Assembly: GCF_000507845.1 (NCBI RefSeq)
Contig: NZ_KI669455.1
Span: 315,441-379,440 of the forward strand
From: Helicobacter macacae MIT 99-5501
GTDB lineage: Bacteria; Campylobacterota; Campylobacteria; Campylobacterales; Helicobacteraceae
Length of the DNA stretch: 64,000 bases
Direction of reading: 5' to 3'
Of the stretch, positions 43,818-52,956 are shown piece by piece. The position numbers and the translations under genes were made by a program. Every line of letters begins with the position of its first letter. The stretch's first letter is position 1. Under the pieces are notes generated by a model. The model was not told the origin of the DNA. It did no database searches and was given only the letters and a program-made list of their open reading frames with translations.

Positions 43818-43879
43818 GTAGCATTATCCCTTTATCAAAAAGCACAAAAGTGAAATAAAAAAAATTAAAGGAGATAAAA

Positions 43880-44230
43880 ATGAATGATTTACACGGGACG
43901 ATAGTCCCATTTCTAAAGGAAAGCAAAGATTATAAGCCTACTTTGCTTTATGAATCTACTTACTTTCTCATCGCATCAGGTGAAGATAAAGATTACCCAA
44001 ATCGTAGAAGCATAGGCGTTCGTTGGCGCAAAAGCAGAAATGAAAGCGATAGCAAACCAAACCCGCTAGGATTCCCGCTTACGCGTGGCACGATAAAATG
44101 CTGGTTTATAATGCCAGAGGATTTGGCACTTTGCTTATTAAATCATATCAAAGATTCTAGTGAGTGTGTCAATAAAGATGAGACAAACAAAGCAATACAA
44201 GAACTTACAAAAACAATAAAGGGAGAGTAA
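43880..44230 (+). CDS. Hypothetical protein preceding an outer-membrane protein
   Basis: A 116-residue soluble protein without signal peptide; no family is recognised. It has a mixed-charge composition and a stretch PLTRGTIKCWFIMPEDLALCLLNHI in its second half. A strong ribosome site (AAAGGAGAT) precedes the ATG and the stop is one base before the start of the outer-membrane protein gene, whose ribosome site (GGGAGAG) lies inside this gene, so the two are translationally coupled. Coding potential is supported by this arrangement and normal codon use. Confidence 0.75.
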   Translation: MNDLHGTIVPFLKESKDYKPTLLYESTYFLIASGEDKDYPNRRSIGVRWRKSRNESDSKPNPLGFPLTRGTIKCWFIMPEDLALCLLNHIKDSSECVNKDETNKAIQELTKTIKGE

Positions 44231-44231
44231 A

Positions 44232-45023
44232 ATGAAAAATATGCAAAGAATCCTTATAAGTGTGCTCTTTGCTAGCTTTGCTCAAAATGCCCTAGCCGAG
44301 AAAAGTGGCTGGTTTTTGGGCTTTGATATAGGATATGGTGGCGTGGCTTATCATCAAAGAGAGGGAGAGGATTGTCCACAAGGAGGTTGCGTTGGGACTC
44401 TCTATGAAGAAGGACTAAAAAGGAATAGAGGAGGTGTAAATTATGGCTTTGTGGTGGGGTATAAGCAGTTTTTTACGCCATATATTGGCTTGCGGTATTA
44501 TATCAATGCAAGCAACACACACTTTTCACTTGGGGAGTTTAAATATAAATACAGCTTTGCTGCCATTGAAAACAATGAAAATAAAAGCGTAGAGCTAGTC
44601 GGTGGCAACATAAACTACGGAGTAAATGTAGATTTTCTAGGAAATTTCATCGCCAATGAAAAAATAGATTTTGGTGGATTTTTAGGTGTTGGGCTTGGTG
44701 GAAATTATTGGTGGGGAAAAAGTGTGGGGACATCTTCTCTACCAATAAATAGCTTTGAAAAATATGCTCAAACAGTATTGGGTTGTTATTCTTGTATGCA
44801 TCTTAGTGGTTTTGATGTTTGGCTAAATGTGGGTTTGCGCACAAATATCGCCCAAAAGCACGGAGTAGAGCTAGTGTGTAGAGTGCCATTTTTGCAGACA
44901 AATATATATTCTGGCGATTCTCATAAAGCTGGCGGTACAACGGGGGCTGCTCCTAGACATTGGAGTGAAGGTAATATACAACAAATATATAGCATAGCCG
45001 CCCGCTATATTTACAATTTTTAG
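44232..45023 (+). CDS. Outer-membrane beta-barrel protein
   Basis: A 263-residue protein with signal peptide (residues 1-22, ILISVLFASFAQNALA), followed by KSGWFLGFDIGYGG and alternating beta-strand sequence with glycine/aromatic turns (FTPYIGLRYYINAS, NVDFLGNFIANEKIDFGGFLGVGLGGNYWWG). It ends IYSIAARYIYNF, with terminal Phe, typical of BAM-inserted barrels and similar in style to Helicobacter Hop/Hof-like proteins. Two Cys pairs (EDCPQGGC and CYSC) may form disulphides. Probably an 8- to 10-strand barrel. The T15 tract upstream of the operon suggests variable expression. Confidence 0.85.
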   Translation: MKNMQRILISVLFASFAQNALAEKSGWFLGFDIGYGGVAYHQREGEDCPQGGCVGTLYEEGLKRNRGGVNYGFVVGYKQFFTPYIGLRYYINASNTHFSLGEFKYKYSFAAIENNENKSVELVGGNINYGVNVDFLGNFIANEKIDFGGFLGVGLGGNYWWGKSVGTSSLPINSFEKYAQTVLGCYSCMHLSGFDVWLNVGLRTNIAQKHGVELVCRVPFLQTNIYSGDSHKAGGTTGAAPRHWSEGNIQQIYSIAARYIYNF

Positions 45024-45033
45024 TAAGTCAATG

Positions 45034-45780
45034 TCATAAAAATAAATGCTTGTTTTTTGCTACCCACGCGTTAAATGCGCTCATTTGCACTTCACTGCCG
45101 CACAAGACTAGCTCTACGCATTCGCTTAAAAACTCCTCTTTTTGTATGGCGAGATTGTGCGCTTTTAGTATGTGCTTTAGTGTGCTTAGCTCGCTATATT
45201 TCACACTTAGATTTAGCATTTCCCTGCGCTCATATTGCACGATTTTTTGGCTAGATTTTAGCGTGTGCAGTGCTTCAAGTGTGGCTTTGGTATAAGCCCT
45301 TACAAGCCCGCCAACACCGAGCTTCACTCCACCAAAATATCGCACAATGATAATCCCAAAATCCACCATTTCCCATCCGCGCAAAACATTTAAGCAGGGT
45401 TGCCCAGAGCTTCCCTTTGGCTCTCCATCATCACTGCTTCGCTCTATGACTTGCTCTAGCGAGTTTATCACTCTATACGCATAGACAAAATGCACCGCTT
45501 TTGGGTGGGCTTTTTTTAGCTCATTTATGTAAGTTTGCAAAGGATTCTGCAAGGGACTTGATTCTTTAGATTCTCTTGTTTCTTTAGATTCTTGCTTAGA
45601 TTGCGCGTTTTTCTCATTTGCATTTTTGTTTAGATTTTCTTCATCATTTGAAGCTATTACTTTTATGCCAAACCCCAAAAACCTTGAGCCTTTGACTTCA
45701 TAAAGACTTAAAGGAGTTTTTGTAAAATCATCGCAAAATCCACCTAAGCTAGAATCCGAGTTAAAATCTATTGTCTGCAT
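45034..45780 (-). CDS. YigZ/IMPACT family protein
   Basis: A 248-residue IMPACT-family protein. The family signature region GSSGQPCLNVLRGWEMVDFGIIIVRYFGGVKLGVGGLVRAYTKA is present in pieces in the right order, with RSSDDGEPKG just before. Function in bacteria is not settled; the eukaryotic IMPACT protein regulates translation stress. Residues 46-80 are a charged low-complexity insert (NANEKNAQSKQESKETRESK) inside the N-terminal domain, between FGIKVIAS and QTYINELKKAHP. The start overlaps the stop of the decarboxylase gene by one base, so they are coupled. Convergent to the outer-membrane protein gene, 10 bases away. Confidence 0.88.
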   Translation of the reverse strand: MQTIDFNSDSSLGGFCDDFTKTPLSLYEVKGSRFLGFGIKVIASNDEENLNKNANEKNAQSKQESKETRESKESSPLQNPLQTYINELKKAHPKAVHFVYAYRVINSLEQVIERSSDDGEPKGSSGQPCLNVLRGWEMVDFGIIIVRYFGGVKLGVGGLVRAYTKATLEALHTLKSSQKIVQYERREMLNLSVKYSELSTLKHILKAHNLAIQKEEFLSECVELVLCGSEVQMSAFNAWVAKNKHLFL

Positions 45781-47630
45781 TATGTAGATTTTGTCCTGCT
45801 AGAATCGCAAATATGATATTTATGTAGCATTTCATCATCGATTTCAAAGCCTTTTTGTCGCAGGGATTCTATCACGGACTTGGTGCAATCTGTCTCTTTT
45901 GGCCACTCTCGTGGGTGAGAGGGCGAGTGGAATTTATCACACGCATTTACATACACCACTTCATCGCAAATGCAAATATCACGCCTTGCATCGATATTAT
46001 TTACTATCCTCCAAAGTAGCATATAGCCATTATCCAAGTCGTTTTTTGCCTCATCGACAAAAATAGCGATTTTTAGATATTGCTTTAGTGGTGCAAGCAC
46101 ACTCACGCATTCTTGTAGATTTTTATCATTACTAAAGCTAGATTCTACACCGATTATGGCTATTGGATTTTGCGTGTTTGTGCCGTATTGTCGCACTAGA
46201 AGTGCGCTAGGCATTATGCTTTGGATTTTATTTTTTAGCTCCTCATTACCTAGAAGTGTAAAATCCCTACTAGAGCCTTTTGTGCTTATATCTATCCCTA
46301 GCTTTCCTCCATAGGCATAGTGAGGGCTTGCGTGGTCTAGCGCATCACACACTCCCTCGCTAAATACCAAAGAATCCAAACTAAAATGATTTAGCACATA
46401 CTCAAAAAGTGCTTGGTAGTCCTCAAGTGGTGGTGCTTCTTGCCCTACAAAAATCGCGTGCTTGACAAAGCTCATCTGTCCCACACCCCAAAACGCGTGC
46501 ATTATCTGTCGTGCGTGTCCGTAGTATTGTGGAGCGATTTTTGCCAAAATGAGATTATGAAACACGCCATTTTCAGGCATATTATAATCAACTAGCCCGC
46601 TAGTACCACTCATCTGCAAAAGTGGCAAAAACACGCGCTCGGTAAGATAGCCCATATACTTATCCTCTAATGGTGGCTTGCCAACCACTGTGGCGGGATA
46701 TATCGGCTTAGATTTCATCGTTATGGCACTTACCTTTAGCACAGGATAATGCTCAATAGGAGTATAAAACCCCGTGTGGTCGCCAAATGGTCCCTCCTCT
46801 TTTGTCCTTGAGGTATCTACCCACCCCTCTATGACTATATCTGCAGTGGAAGGCACACTAAGTGGGTTACTAAGGCAGCGCACGACTTTGGGGCGAGTGC
46901 GCTTTATGAGCCCATATAGCATAAGCTCATAGATTCCATTTGGCAGTGGTGCTTGCCCACACCAAGTATATAGCGCGTCCCCACCAAGCGCGATAGACAC
47001 GGGCATTTTTTCCCCCGCTTTTTTGTATTCATTGAAAAAATGCGTAGAATCTTTATGCACTTGCCAATGCAACCCAAGCTCGTTTTTGGAGTGCACTTGC
47101 AAGCGATACATTCCCACATTTTTTTTCTTTCCATTCAAATCCTGCGTATAAACCTGTCCCATAGTGATAAAAGGTGCAGCATCTCCCTCCCAAGTAGTGA
47201 GAATCGGCAAAGAATACAAATCCACCTCTTTGCCGAGAAATCGCACGGTTTGTGCGGGTGCGTTTTTTGTCATTTTTGGCAGAGTATAATAGAGCCTACC
47301 AAATCGCGCTAACGCACTAAAAATGCCCCTTATGCCTTTTGGTGGGGATAGATTTAGCAGTTCTTTTATCATTTTTGCGATAGATTCTGGAGGGTTTGAA
47401 GCGATTAGCTCCACGCGCTTAAATGAGCCAAAAATATTCATAAACACAGGCATAGAAAAGCTATTTCCCCTCTTAGAATCAATAGGATTTGTGAAAAGCA
47501 ATGCCTTGCCACCACCACTTTTTTTGACTTCCAAATACGCCAAATGCGGAATCTCCAAATAAATATCAAGTGGTGTATCAATGATTTCTAGCTCGCCGTG
47601 CTTAGCAAACAAATCAACCATTTGCTGCAT
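45780..47630 (-). CDS. UbiD-family menaquinone biosynthesis decarboxylase
   Basis: A 616-residue prenylated-FMN decarboxylase of the UbiD family. Features are SLPILTTWEGDAAPFITMGQVYTQD, GMYRLQVHSKNELGLHWQVHKDSTHFFNEY, the conserved EGPFGDHTGFYTP loop with catalytic Glu, and MSGTSGLVDYNMPENGVFHNLILAKI. Helicobacter lack ubiquinone and make menaquinone through futalosine; a UbiD-type enzyme carries out the late decarboxylation, so this is its likely role. Length is above E. coli UbiD (~497) but fits this subgroup. The yigZ-type gene follows with a one-base overlap. The partner flavin prenyltransferase gene (ubiX) is not in the window. Confidence 0.9.
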   Translation of the reverse strand: MQQMVDLFAKHGELEIIDTPLDIYLEIPHLAYLEVKKSGGGKALLFTNPIDSKRGNSFSMPVFMNIFGSFKRVELIASNPPESIAKMIKELLNLSPPKGIRGIFSALARFGRLYYTLPKMTKNAPAQTVRFLGKEVDLYSLPILTTWEGDAAPFITMGQVYTQDLNGKKKNVGMYRLQVHSKNELGLHWQVHKDSTHFFNEYKKAGEKMPVSIALGGDALYTWCGQAPLPNGIYELMLYGLIKRTRPKVVRCLSNPLSVPSTADIVIEGWVDTSRTKEEGPFGDHTGFYTPIEHYPVLKVSAITMKSKPIYPATVVGKPPLEDKYMGYLTERVFLPLLQMSGTSGLVDYNMPENGVFHNLILAKIAPQYYGHARQIMHAFWGVGQMSFVKHAIFVGQEAPPLEDYQALFEYVLNHFSLDSLVFSEGVCDALDHASPHYAYGGKLGIDISTKGSSRDFTLLGNEELKNKIQSIMPSALLVRQYGTNTQNPIAIIGVESSFSNDKNLQECVSVLAPLKQYLKIAIFVDEAKNDLDNGYMLLWRIVNNIDARRDICICDEVVYVNACDKFHSPSHPREWPKETDCTKSVIESLRQKGFEIDDEMLHKYHICDSSRTKST

Positions 47631-47689
47631 ATTTACTCCTTAATAAAGTGCATATAAAATCTTAAAAATTTCTTAGATTTTCTTAAATT

Positions 47690-49024
47690 TCAGTCTGTAT
47701 CTAAATGTGCTTTTACGCATTCAAATATCGCATCTGGGGCAATGCTAGCAATCTCAAATTCTCCACTTTGGCTAATCACAAAAGGATTGCCCAAAAGCAC
47801 GCGCTTTAGCCTTGTTTGTCGCATATTTTTGCCACTAGAGATTTCGCTATTTCCTAGCAAAGCTATGCTACAAGGCTGCCATATCGCCCACGCTAGATGG
47901 GCTATCCCTGTGTCCCCACCGATGACTATGTCCATATTTTTTAGCACAAATTTTATGTTATTAAAATCAAGTTTTGGTAGCTTTACAGAGCAGATTTGCC
48001 TTGATTTTAGTAGGCTTATCATCTCATTTGCCCTCCCCTCTGCCTCATTCCAAATCACATAAATAGTGATATTTCCATAATGCTTTTGAAGCATTCTAGC
48101 AAGCGTGCAGTATTTATCGATGGGGTAGGTTTTTTCCTCTATCGAAGCCTCTAGGACAAAGAGAAATTTTTTTGATTCTAGCACTTCTTTTGGACAAGAA
48201 TCTAAGCTAGATTCCTTGCCAAAATCTTGGACATATTCTTGCCCAAATTCTTGGTAAGTTTTTATCCCTTTAGAGCAATATTTTTTGAAGTATTTTTGTG
48301 CTAAGTGCTTTTTGTGTGTCAAAAACTTATCATCAAAATCTATCAACTTACTTGCATTTATCCCAAACCCCTCTCCACGCAAATCAATCATACGCTTAAA
48401 CGCCCCCAAATTCATAATCACCCTCTCTAGCCCCTCTATGCTTTCCTCACTATCGCTTTTTGTGGCTTTTAGCGCACTATCTATACGCTCCAAATCCTCC
48501 AAATAATCCTTATCAAGCCTAAGCCCAATGCTTTTTAGAATCTTGTGCAAATCCATTCCAAAAGCCCCAAACACCACCAAAAAATTCCTAACCAAAATAT
48601 TTGTATGATATGCAATATCCACCCTATGTGTATAAAACACGCTAGCTATGCCCTCTCTACACCCGCGTGCGCTAAATCCCATAAATTTTTTACTACGCAA
48701 AAATTTACCTACAAGTGCGGATTTAAGCAAGCCCTGCATATCTATGACAGCATCATATTTCCCACAAGAACGCATATATCGCCATATTTTATAGATTCCA
48801 ATTGGGGATTTTAGCCACTTTTTAAAGGGCAACGAATGCAGGCAATCTACACAAGGAGAATCCTCCAAAACCCCGCTAAATCGCTCATCTACAAACCAAT
48901 CAATCTGCAAATCCTCTTTGGGAGAGAGTGCGTTTGCGCTAAACAAACGCAAACCACCTAGCACACTTGCAGAAACTATCACATCGCCTAGCGCACTTAG
49001 TCGCACAATCGCAATTCTTTTCAT
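47690..49024 (-). CDS. waaC: Lipopolysaccharide heptosyltransferase I, with extra central segment
   Basis: WaaC adds the first L-glycero-D-manno-heptose to Kdo of lipopolysaccharide inner core, in the cytoplasm. The 444-residue protein begins IAIVRLSALGDVIVSASVL, has DAVIDMQGLLKSALVGKFL, and a donor-binding C-terminal region with IVIGGDTGIAHLAWAIWQPCSIALLGNS. The usual length is about 320-350. The excess lies around residues 160-283, where the family linker is short: this stretch is Lys/Asp/Glu/Ser-rich (LKATKSDSEESIEGLE.. KYFKKYCSKGIKTYQEF). Together with waaA at 30.5 kb it gives two of the inner-core enzymes, but they are not in one cluster. Confidence 0.9.
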   Translation of the reverse strand: MKRIAIVRLSALGDVIVSASVLGGLRLFSANALSPKEDLQIDWFVDERFSGVLEDSPCVDCLHSLPFKKWLKSPIGIYKIWRYMRSCGKYDAVIDMQGLLKSALVGKFLRSKKFMGFSARGCREGIASVFYTHRVDIAYHTNILVRNFLVVFGAFGMDLHKILKSIGLRLDKDYLEDLERIDSALKATKSDSEESIEGLERVIMNLGAFKRMIDLRGEGFGINASKLIDFDDKFLTHKKHLAQKYFKKYCSKGIKTYQEFGQEYVQDFGKESSLDSCPKEVLESKKFLFVLEASIEEKTYPIDKYCTLARMLQKHYGNITIYVIWNEAEGRANEMISLLKSRQICSVKLPKLDFNNIKFVLKNMDIVIGGDTGIAHLAWAIWQPCSIALLGNSEISSGKNMRQTRLKRVLLGNPFVISQSGEFEIASIAPDAIFECVKAHLDTD

Positions 49025-49232
49025 CGCCTTTACTCTCGCTTTTGCTTGTATTATTTATTTTGCACTGATTTTAAGATTTGCGCTATTTTTCAAAATTATA
49101 GCTTAGTCTTTTATATGATTTGTTTTTTTGATGATTTATTTTTGGGCTTATCATTATTTAAGCTGTTTTAAGAGAAAATAACGCAAAAAATCCCACCACA
49201 AATCCACAAAATCTAAAAATTCGGAGTTAGCA

Positions 49233-52200
49233 ATGAGTAATGCACATCTTTCACAATACCCACCACAAAATCAATTGCACAACAAAAGCACTATCAGTGC
49301 GAATCTTTCTAGCGGGGCAAACACAGATGATGATTCTATCGCGCTAGATTTTGATTATCTAGCTTTTGAGCGTGAAGCAAAGGTTTTTTTAGGAGACCGT
49401 ATTTTTAGCGATTATGCGCGCAGATTTGCCTATGGAATCGATGCTTCGTGCTATCGCTATATCCCAAAGCTCGTAGTATGGGTAAAAAATGAGGAAGAAA
49501 TAGCACGGCTTTATGACTTAAGCCAAAAATACAATATCCCGCTTACATTTCGTGCTAGCGGGACTAGCTTAAGTGGGCAGGCGTGCTCTGATAGCGTGCT
49601 AGTGGTGGCAAATGAGTTTTGGAAAAATATCAAAATCAAGTTTAAGGACAATGCAAATTCTAGCAAAGCCCCCACTTCTATTGTGTGTGATTGTGGTGTC
49701 ATAGGCTCGGATGCAAACGCCGCCCTAAAGCCATATAATCGCAAAATAGGACCAGACCCAGCTACGATAAATAACGCCCTAATCGGTGGGATTTTTTCTA
49801 ACAATTCTAGCGGAATGTGCTGCGGGGTGAAGCAAAACAGCTACCAAACCATAAAATCCATTCGTGTGATTTTGGGCGATTTGAGAAAAACTAGCAAATC
49901 TAGCAAAAACTATGGAGATGATAGGGGCGAAAAAATCAAGCATAATGGCAATGCCATTGTCCTAGATACAAGCGATGAAGCAAGGCAAGACGAAAGTCTA
50001 GCTTCTTTTGTCAATGCTTATCCACATATTGTAAAATCCCTGCTTGACTTGAGAGAAGAGATTTTAGCTGATAAAGAGCTTTGCGAGATGATAAAGCGCA
50101 AATTTGCTATCAAAAACACCACAGGATACGCCCTAAACGCGCTTGTGGATTTTAGCGACATAAAAGACATACTAAATCATATATTTATCGGTGCAGAGGG
50201 CACTCTAGGCTTCATCTCACGCGTAGAGTATGAGTGCGTGCAAGACTACGCACACAAGGCTTGTGCTTTGCTTTTTTATGAAAATCTTTCCCTTGCAAGT
50301 GAAGCAGTAAAGATTTTAGCGCGTAATGATAGTATAGTAAGCGCAGCTGAAATAATGGACTACGCCTGCCTAATGAGCGCGTCAAGCCTAGATGGTATGC
50401 CTAGCGAGATAAGCAAGGTAAAAAGTGGGAATTGCGCTATTTTGGTGCAGCTTGAAGAGGATTGCCTAGAAGCACTAGAGAAAAATATCGCTACGATAAC
50501 CTCCGCGCTTAGTCCCATAGAAAGCCTTTTTGGTGTGAAGTTTAGCTTTGATAGTGCAGAGCAAGAATCGTGGTGGAAAATCCGCAAAGCCCTCCTCCCT
50601 CTCTCTGCTTCATCTCGCCCAAGTGGTTCAACTGTCATCACAGAAGATATATGCTTTGAGATAGATAGCTTTGCTAAAGGCATACAAAACACTCAAGAGC
50701 TTTTTGCAAAGCACGGCTATGAGGGAATCATCTTTGGGCACGCCCTAAGTGGCAATGTGCATTTTATCATTACCCCGCTTCTCAAAGATAATGCAGAAAT
50801 CACGCGCTTTGGCAGGTTTATGGAGGATTTGGCAAAAATGGTGGCTTCTCTAGGTGGTAGCACAAAAGCAGAGCACGGCACAGGGCGAATGGTTGCGCCA
50901 TTTGTCGAGCTAGAATGGGGAGAGAAAGCCTACAAAATCAACCAAAAAATCAAGCAGATTTTTGATTCTCGCAATCTCATAAACCCCGATGTCATCATCA
51001 CAAATGACAAAAATATCCACCTAAAAAACCTAAAGCCCGCCGCGCAAGGTGTGCTAGAGGATTACCTTGATGCGTGTATGGAGTGTGGATTTTGTGAAAA
51101 AATCTGCCCCAGCAAACATCTAACACTAACCCCACGCCAGCGAATCGCACTGCGCAGAGAAATCAAGCGACTAAAATCGCTAAAAAACAAAACAAACTCT
51201 CAAAGACGACAATACGAGGAGCTAAAAAAATCTTATAAATATCTAGGTGTGCAAACTTGCGCGACTTGCTCTATGTGCGCGACACTTTGCCCGCTAGAAA
51301 TCGACACTGCCAAAATCGCCCTAAAGCTTAGCCCAAAATGGAGCAAGAAATACGGCGGAGTAAGTGCCCTGCTAGCAAGCTCTCTAAGCCACAATATCTC
51401 GCTTATGACAACTCTAGCACGGCATTTAACAAGCCTTAGCAACTCACTCCAAGAGCTACTAACCCCGCAAAAAATGCAAAATCTAACCCGCAAGTTTTAT
51501 GCCACTATTGGCACACCTATCTTGCCTATGACTATGCCAAAGCCAAATGAGAAAAAAATCAGGGGACAACAATGGGCTAGCAAGTTTTTAGAGGATAAAT
51601 GCGAGAATGTGGAATATGCTAGTCTAGCTAGCAGTGGTATCTCAAGTGGTGGATTAAATGGCAGATTAAATGGAGAGGTGGTGTATTTTACCTCGTGCCT
51701 AAATCGCATATTTGCGCCAAAATCAAACGCTAGTAGCGAGCTAGAATCAAATATCACAAAAATCTTTGATAGACCGATGCAAGAGGTATTTGAAAGCCTT
51801 TGCAAAAAGGCAAACTTCTACTTGCACTATCCACAAAACATACAGCATCTCTGCTGTGGAAAGGCATACAAAAATCACAAAGAGCAAAGCCAAAATCTCG
51901 CCAAAAATGCCTACCTTGCTCTAAGAGAGGCAAGCCAAAACGGCAGAGTGCCAATCGTATGCGACCACTCGGCTTGCTCGCTAGAATTGCTAAAAAAAAT
52001 CAAAGAATTTGAAGCGCAAGAATCTGCAAATGGCGATTATCTAACCCCACTTAGATTCTATGATTTGCCCGCATTTGTAAGTGAGTGCTTGCTGCCTCAT
52101 TTGGAGATTGTCCCGCTATCCCAAGCCGCCAAGCAAAATCCACCAAAAGTCGCACTATACGCACCTTGTGGGACAAGAAATCTAAGCGTAAAATCACAAA

Positions 52201-52514
52201 AATGGGAAGAGAGTATATTTAGCATAGCCAAAGCTTGCGGTGCGGACATAATCCACGATTCTCAAGTCAAGTGCTGTGGGTTTGCAGGAAATAAAGGATT
52301 TATAACGCCAGAGCTAAATGAGAGTGCGCTAAAATACTTTGGCACAAATTTCTTAAAAAGCTCAAATCAAAGCCCACTCTCCCATAGTGATTATATCTTT
52401 GATGAAGCAAAAATGGGCTTTTCTAGCTCTAGCACTTGCGAAATCGGGCTAGCCCAAAAAAGTGGCTTTGAATGGAGGCATATCATTTACCTAGCCGATA
52501 TATGCGCAAAGTGA
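49233..52514 (+). CDS. FAD/Fe-S D-lactate dehydrogenase (quinone-linked)
   Basis: A 1093-residue fused flavin and iron-sulfur oxidoreductase, most like the D-lactate dehydrogenase (HP1222 type) of H. pylori, which feeds electrons to menaquinone. The order is: FAD-binding PCMH domain (LVVWVKNEEEIARLYDLSQ, TFRASGTSLSGQA, GGIFSNNSSGMCCG), FAD-oxidase C-terminal domain with HALSGNVHFI and EHGTGRMVAPF, two 4Fe-4S motifs (CMECGFCEKICP and CATCSMCATLCP), then the CCG domain with CCGKAYKNHK and CCGFAGNKGF. It is longer than the H. pylori protein (about 950), with a Ser/Asn-rich N-terminus (1-40) and inserts around residues 225-255 and 795-840. Peripheral membrane location is inferred. Confidence 0.88.
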   Translation: MSNAHLSQYPPQNQLHNKSTISANLSSGANTDDDSIALDFDYLAFEREAKVFLGDRIFSDYARRFAYGIDASCYRYIPKLVVWVKNEEEIARLYDLSQKYNIPLTFRASGTSLSGQACSDSVLVVANEFWKNIKIKFKDNANSSKAPTSIVCDCGVIGSDANAALKPYNRKIGPDPATINNALIGGIFSNNSSGMCCGVKQNSYQTIKSIRVILGDLRKTSKSSKNYGDDRGEKIKHNGNAIVLDTSDEARQDESLASFVNAYPHIVKSLLDLREEILADKELCEMIKRKFAIKNTTGYALNALVDFSDIKDILNHIFIGAEGTLGFISRVEYECVQDYAHKACALLFYENLSLASEAVKILARNDSIVSAAEIMDYACLMSASSLDGMPSEISKVKSGNCAILVQLEEDCLEALEKNIATITSALSPIESLFGVKFSFDSAEQESWWKIRKALLPLSASSRPSGSTVITEDICFEIDSFAKGIQNTQELFAKHGYEGIIFGHALSGNVHFIITPLLKDNAEITRFGRFMEDLAKMVASLGGSTKAEHGTGRMVAPFVELEWGEKAYKINQKIKQIFDSRNLINPDVIITNDKNIHLKNLKPAAQGVLEDYLDACMECGFCEKICPSKHLTLTPRQRIALRREIKRLKSLKNKTNSQRRQYEELKKSYKYLGVQTCATCSMCATLCPLEIDTAKIALKLSPKWSKKYGGVSALLASSLSHNISLMTTLARHLTSLSNSLQELLTPQKMQNLTRKFYATIGTPILPMTMPKPNEKKIRGQQWASKFLEDKCENVEYASLASSGISSGGLNGRLNGEVVYFTSCLNRIFAPKSNASSELESNITKIFDRPMQEVFESLCKKANFYLHYPQNIQHLCCGKAYKNHKEQSQNLAKNAYLALREASQNGRVPIVCDHSACSLELLKKIKEFEAQESANGDYLTPLRFYDLPAFVSECLLPHLEIVPLSQAAKQNPPKVALYAPCGTRNLSVKSQKWEESIFSIAKACGADIIHDSQVKCCGFAGNKGFITPELNESALKYFGTNFLKSSNQSPLSHSDYIFDEAKMGFSSSSTCEIGLAQKSGFEWRHIIYLADICAK

Positions 52515-52581
52515 TTTTAAAACCAAAGCACTTATGCTACACATTTCTACAAAAACAAATATTGTGTGCTAGAATGCGACT

Positions 52582-52815
52582 ATGGCAAAGATAGATGAGC
52601 TAAAATAACGATTGATAATACTAAGGTTTTGGCTAGGGATAGTTGTAGCCACTTTTTTAGCTATTTCTGGCTGGTGTATCACCAACTACACTAGGACTGA
52701 CTTGTGGCTTATTGTATGCGCTTTGTTGTTGTTATTTTTTCTGCTTGTTATTGTGTTTTTTATAAACAAAGCAATAGATAAAAAATGCAAAGATATAGGC
52801 AAAATCAAAAAATAA
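52582..52815 (+). pseudogene. Small membrane protein gene interrupted by an in-frame stop
   Basis: From the ATG at 52582 the reading frame is MAKIDELK, stop (TAA at 52606-52608), then RLIILRFWLGIVVATFLAIS and on to the stop at 52813-52815, all in one frame. Read through, it gives a ~77-residue protein with a KIDELK-type start, two transmembrane helices (LGIVVATFLAISGW and LWLIVCALLLLFFLLVIVFFI) and a basic tail, a pattern I recall in a common family of small bacterial membrane proteins. The TAA differs by one base from GAA or AAA, so it looks like a recent nonsense mutation. An extended -10 (TGCTAGAAT, 52567-52575) would start the transcript at about the ATG. The alternative is a shorter, TTG-started protein from 52612. 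Confidence 0.6.
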
Positions 52816-52824
52816 GGAGATTTT

Positions 52825-52917
52825 ATGGAGTTTTTGGTATTTGGAGTTATCTTTTGCGGTATAGCTTTTATAGGGATTTTAGCTCTCAACACAGCTATAA
52901 AAGAGCTAAAAAGCTAG
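52825..52917 (+). CDS. Small single-span membrane peptide
   Basis: A 30-residue peptide: MEFLVFGVIFCGIAFIGILA.. then LNTAIKELKS, one hydrophobic helix with a short basic tail. It has an excellent ribosome site (AATAAGGAGATTTT) and begins 9 bases after the interrupted membrane-protein gene, suggesting a two-gene unit. Toxin-like type I peptides have this form, but nothing else supports that, and the role is unknown. Confidence 0.5.
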   Translation: MEFLVFGVIFCGIAFIGILALNTAIKELKS

Positions 52918-52956
52918 CATTATATTTTTGGTATTGCTTTTTAGAGGGCAATATTT

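Larger units (their letters stand above)
43198..43879. other. Repeat-rich intergenic region (682 bases)
   Basis: No gene. Contains three copies of the CGTCATTGCGAG..GGCAATC element (43311-43350, 43410-43448, 43539-43570), a small double hairpin (GTGGCTTTAGCCAC at 43223-43236 then ACAACG..CGTTGT), a 16-base direct duplication at 43291-43322 (AAAATGGATTGCCAC twice), and the T15 tract at 43803-43817. It matches in composition the end of the window (62743-64000). Confidence 0.8.

Noticed and set aside
43198..43879. CRISPR array
   Set aside because: Repeats are in both orientations with irregular spacing and no constant-length spacers, and no cas genes are near.
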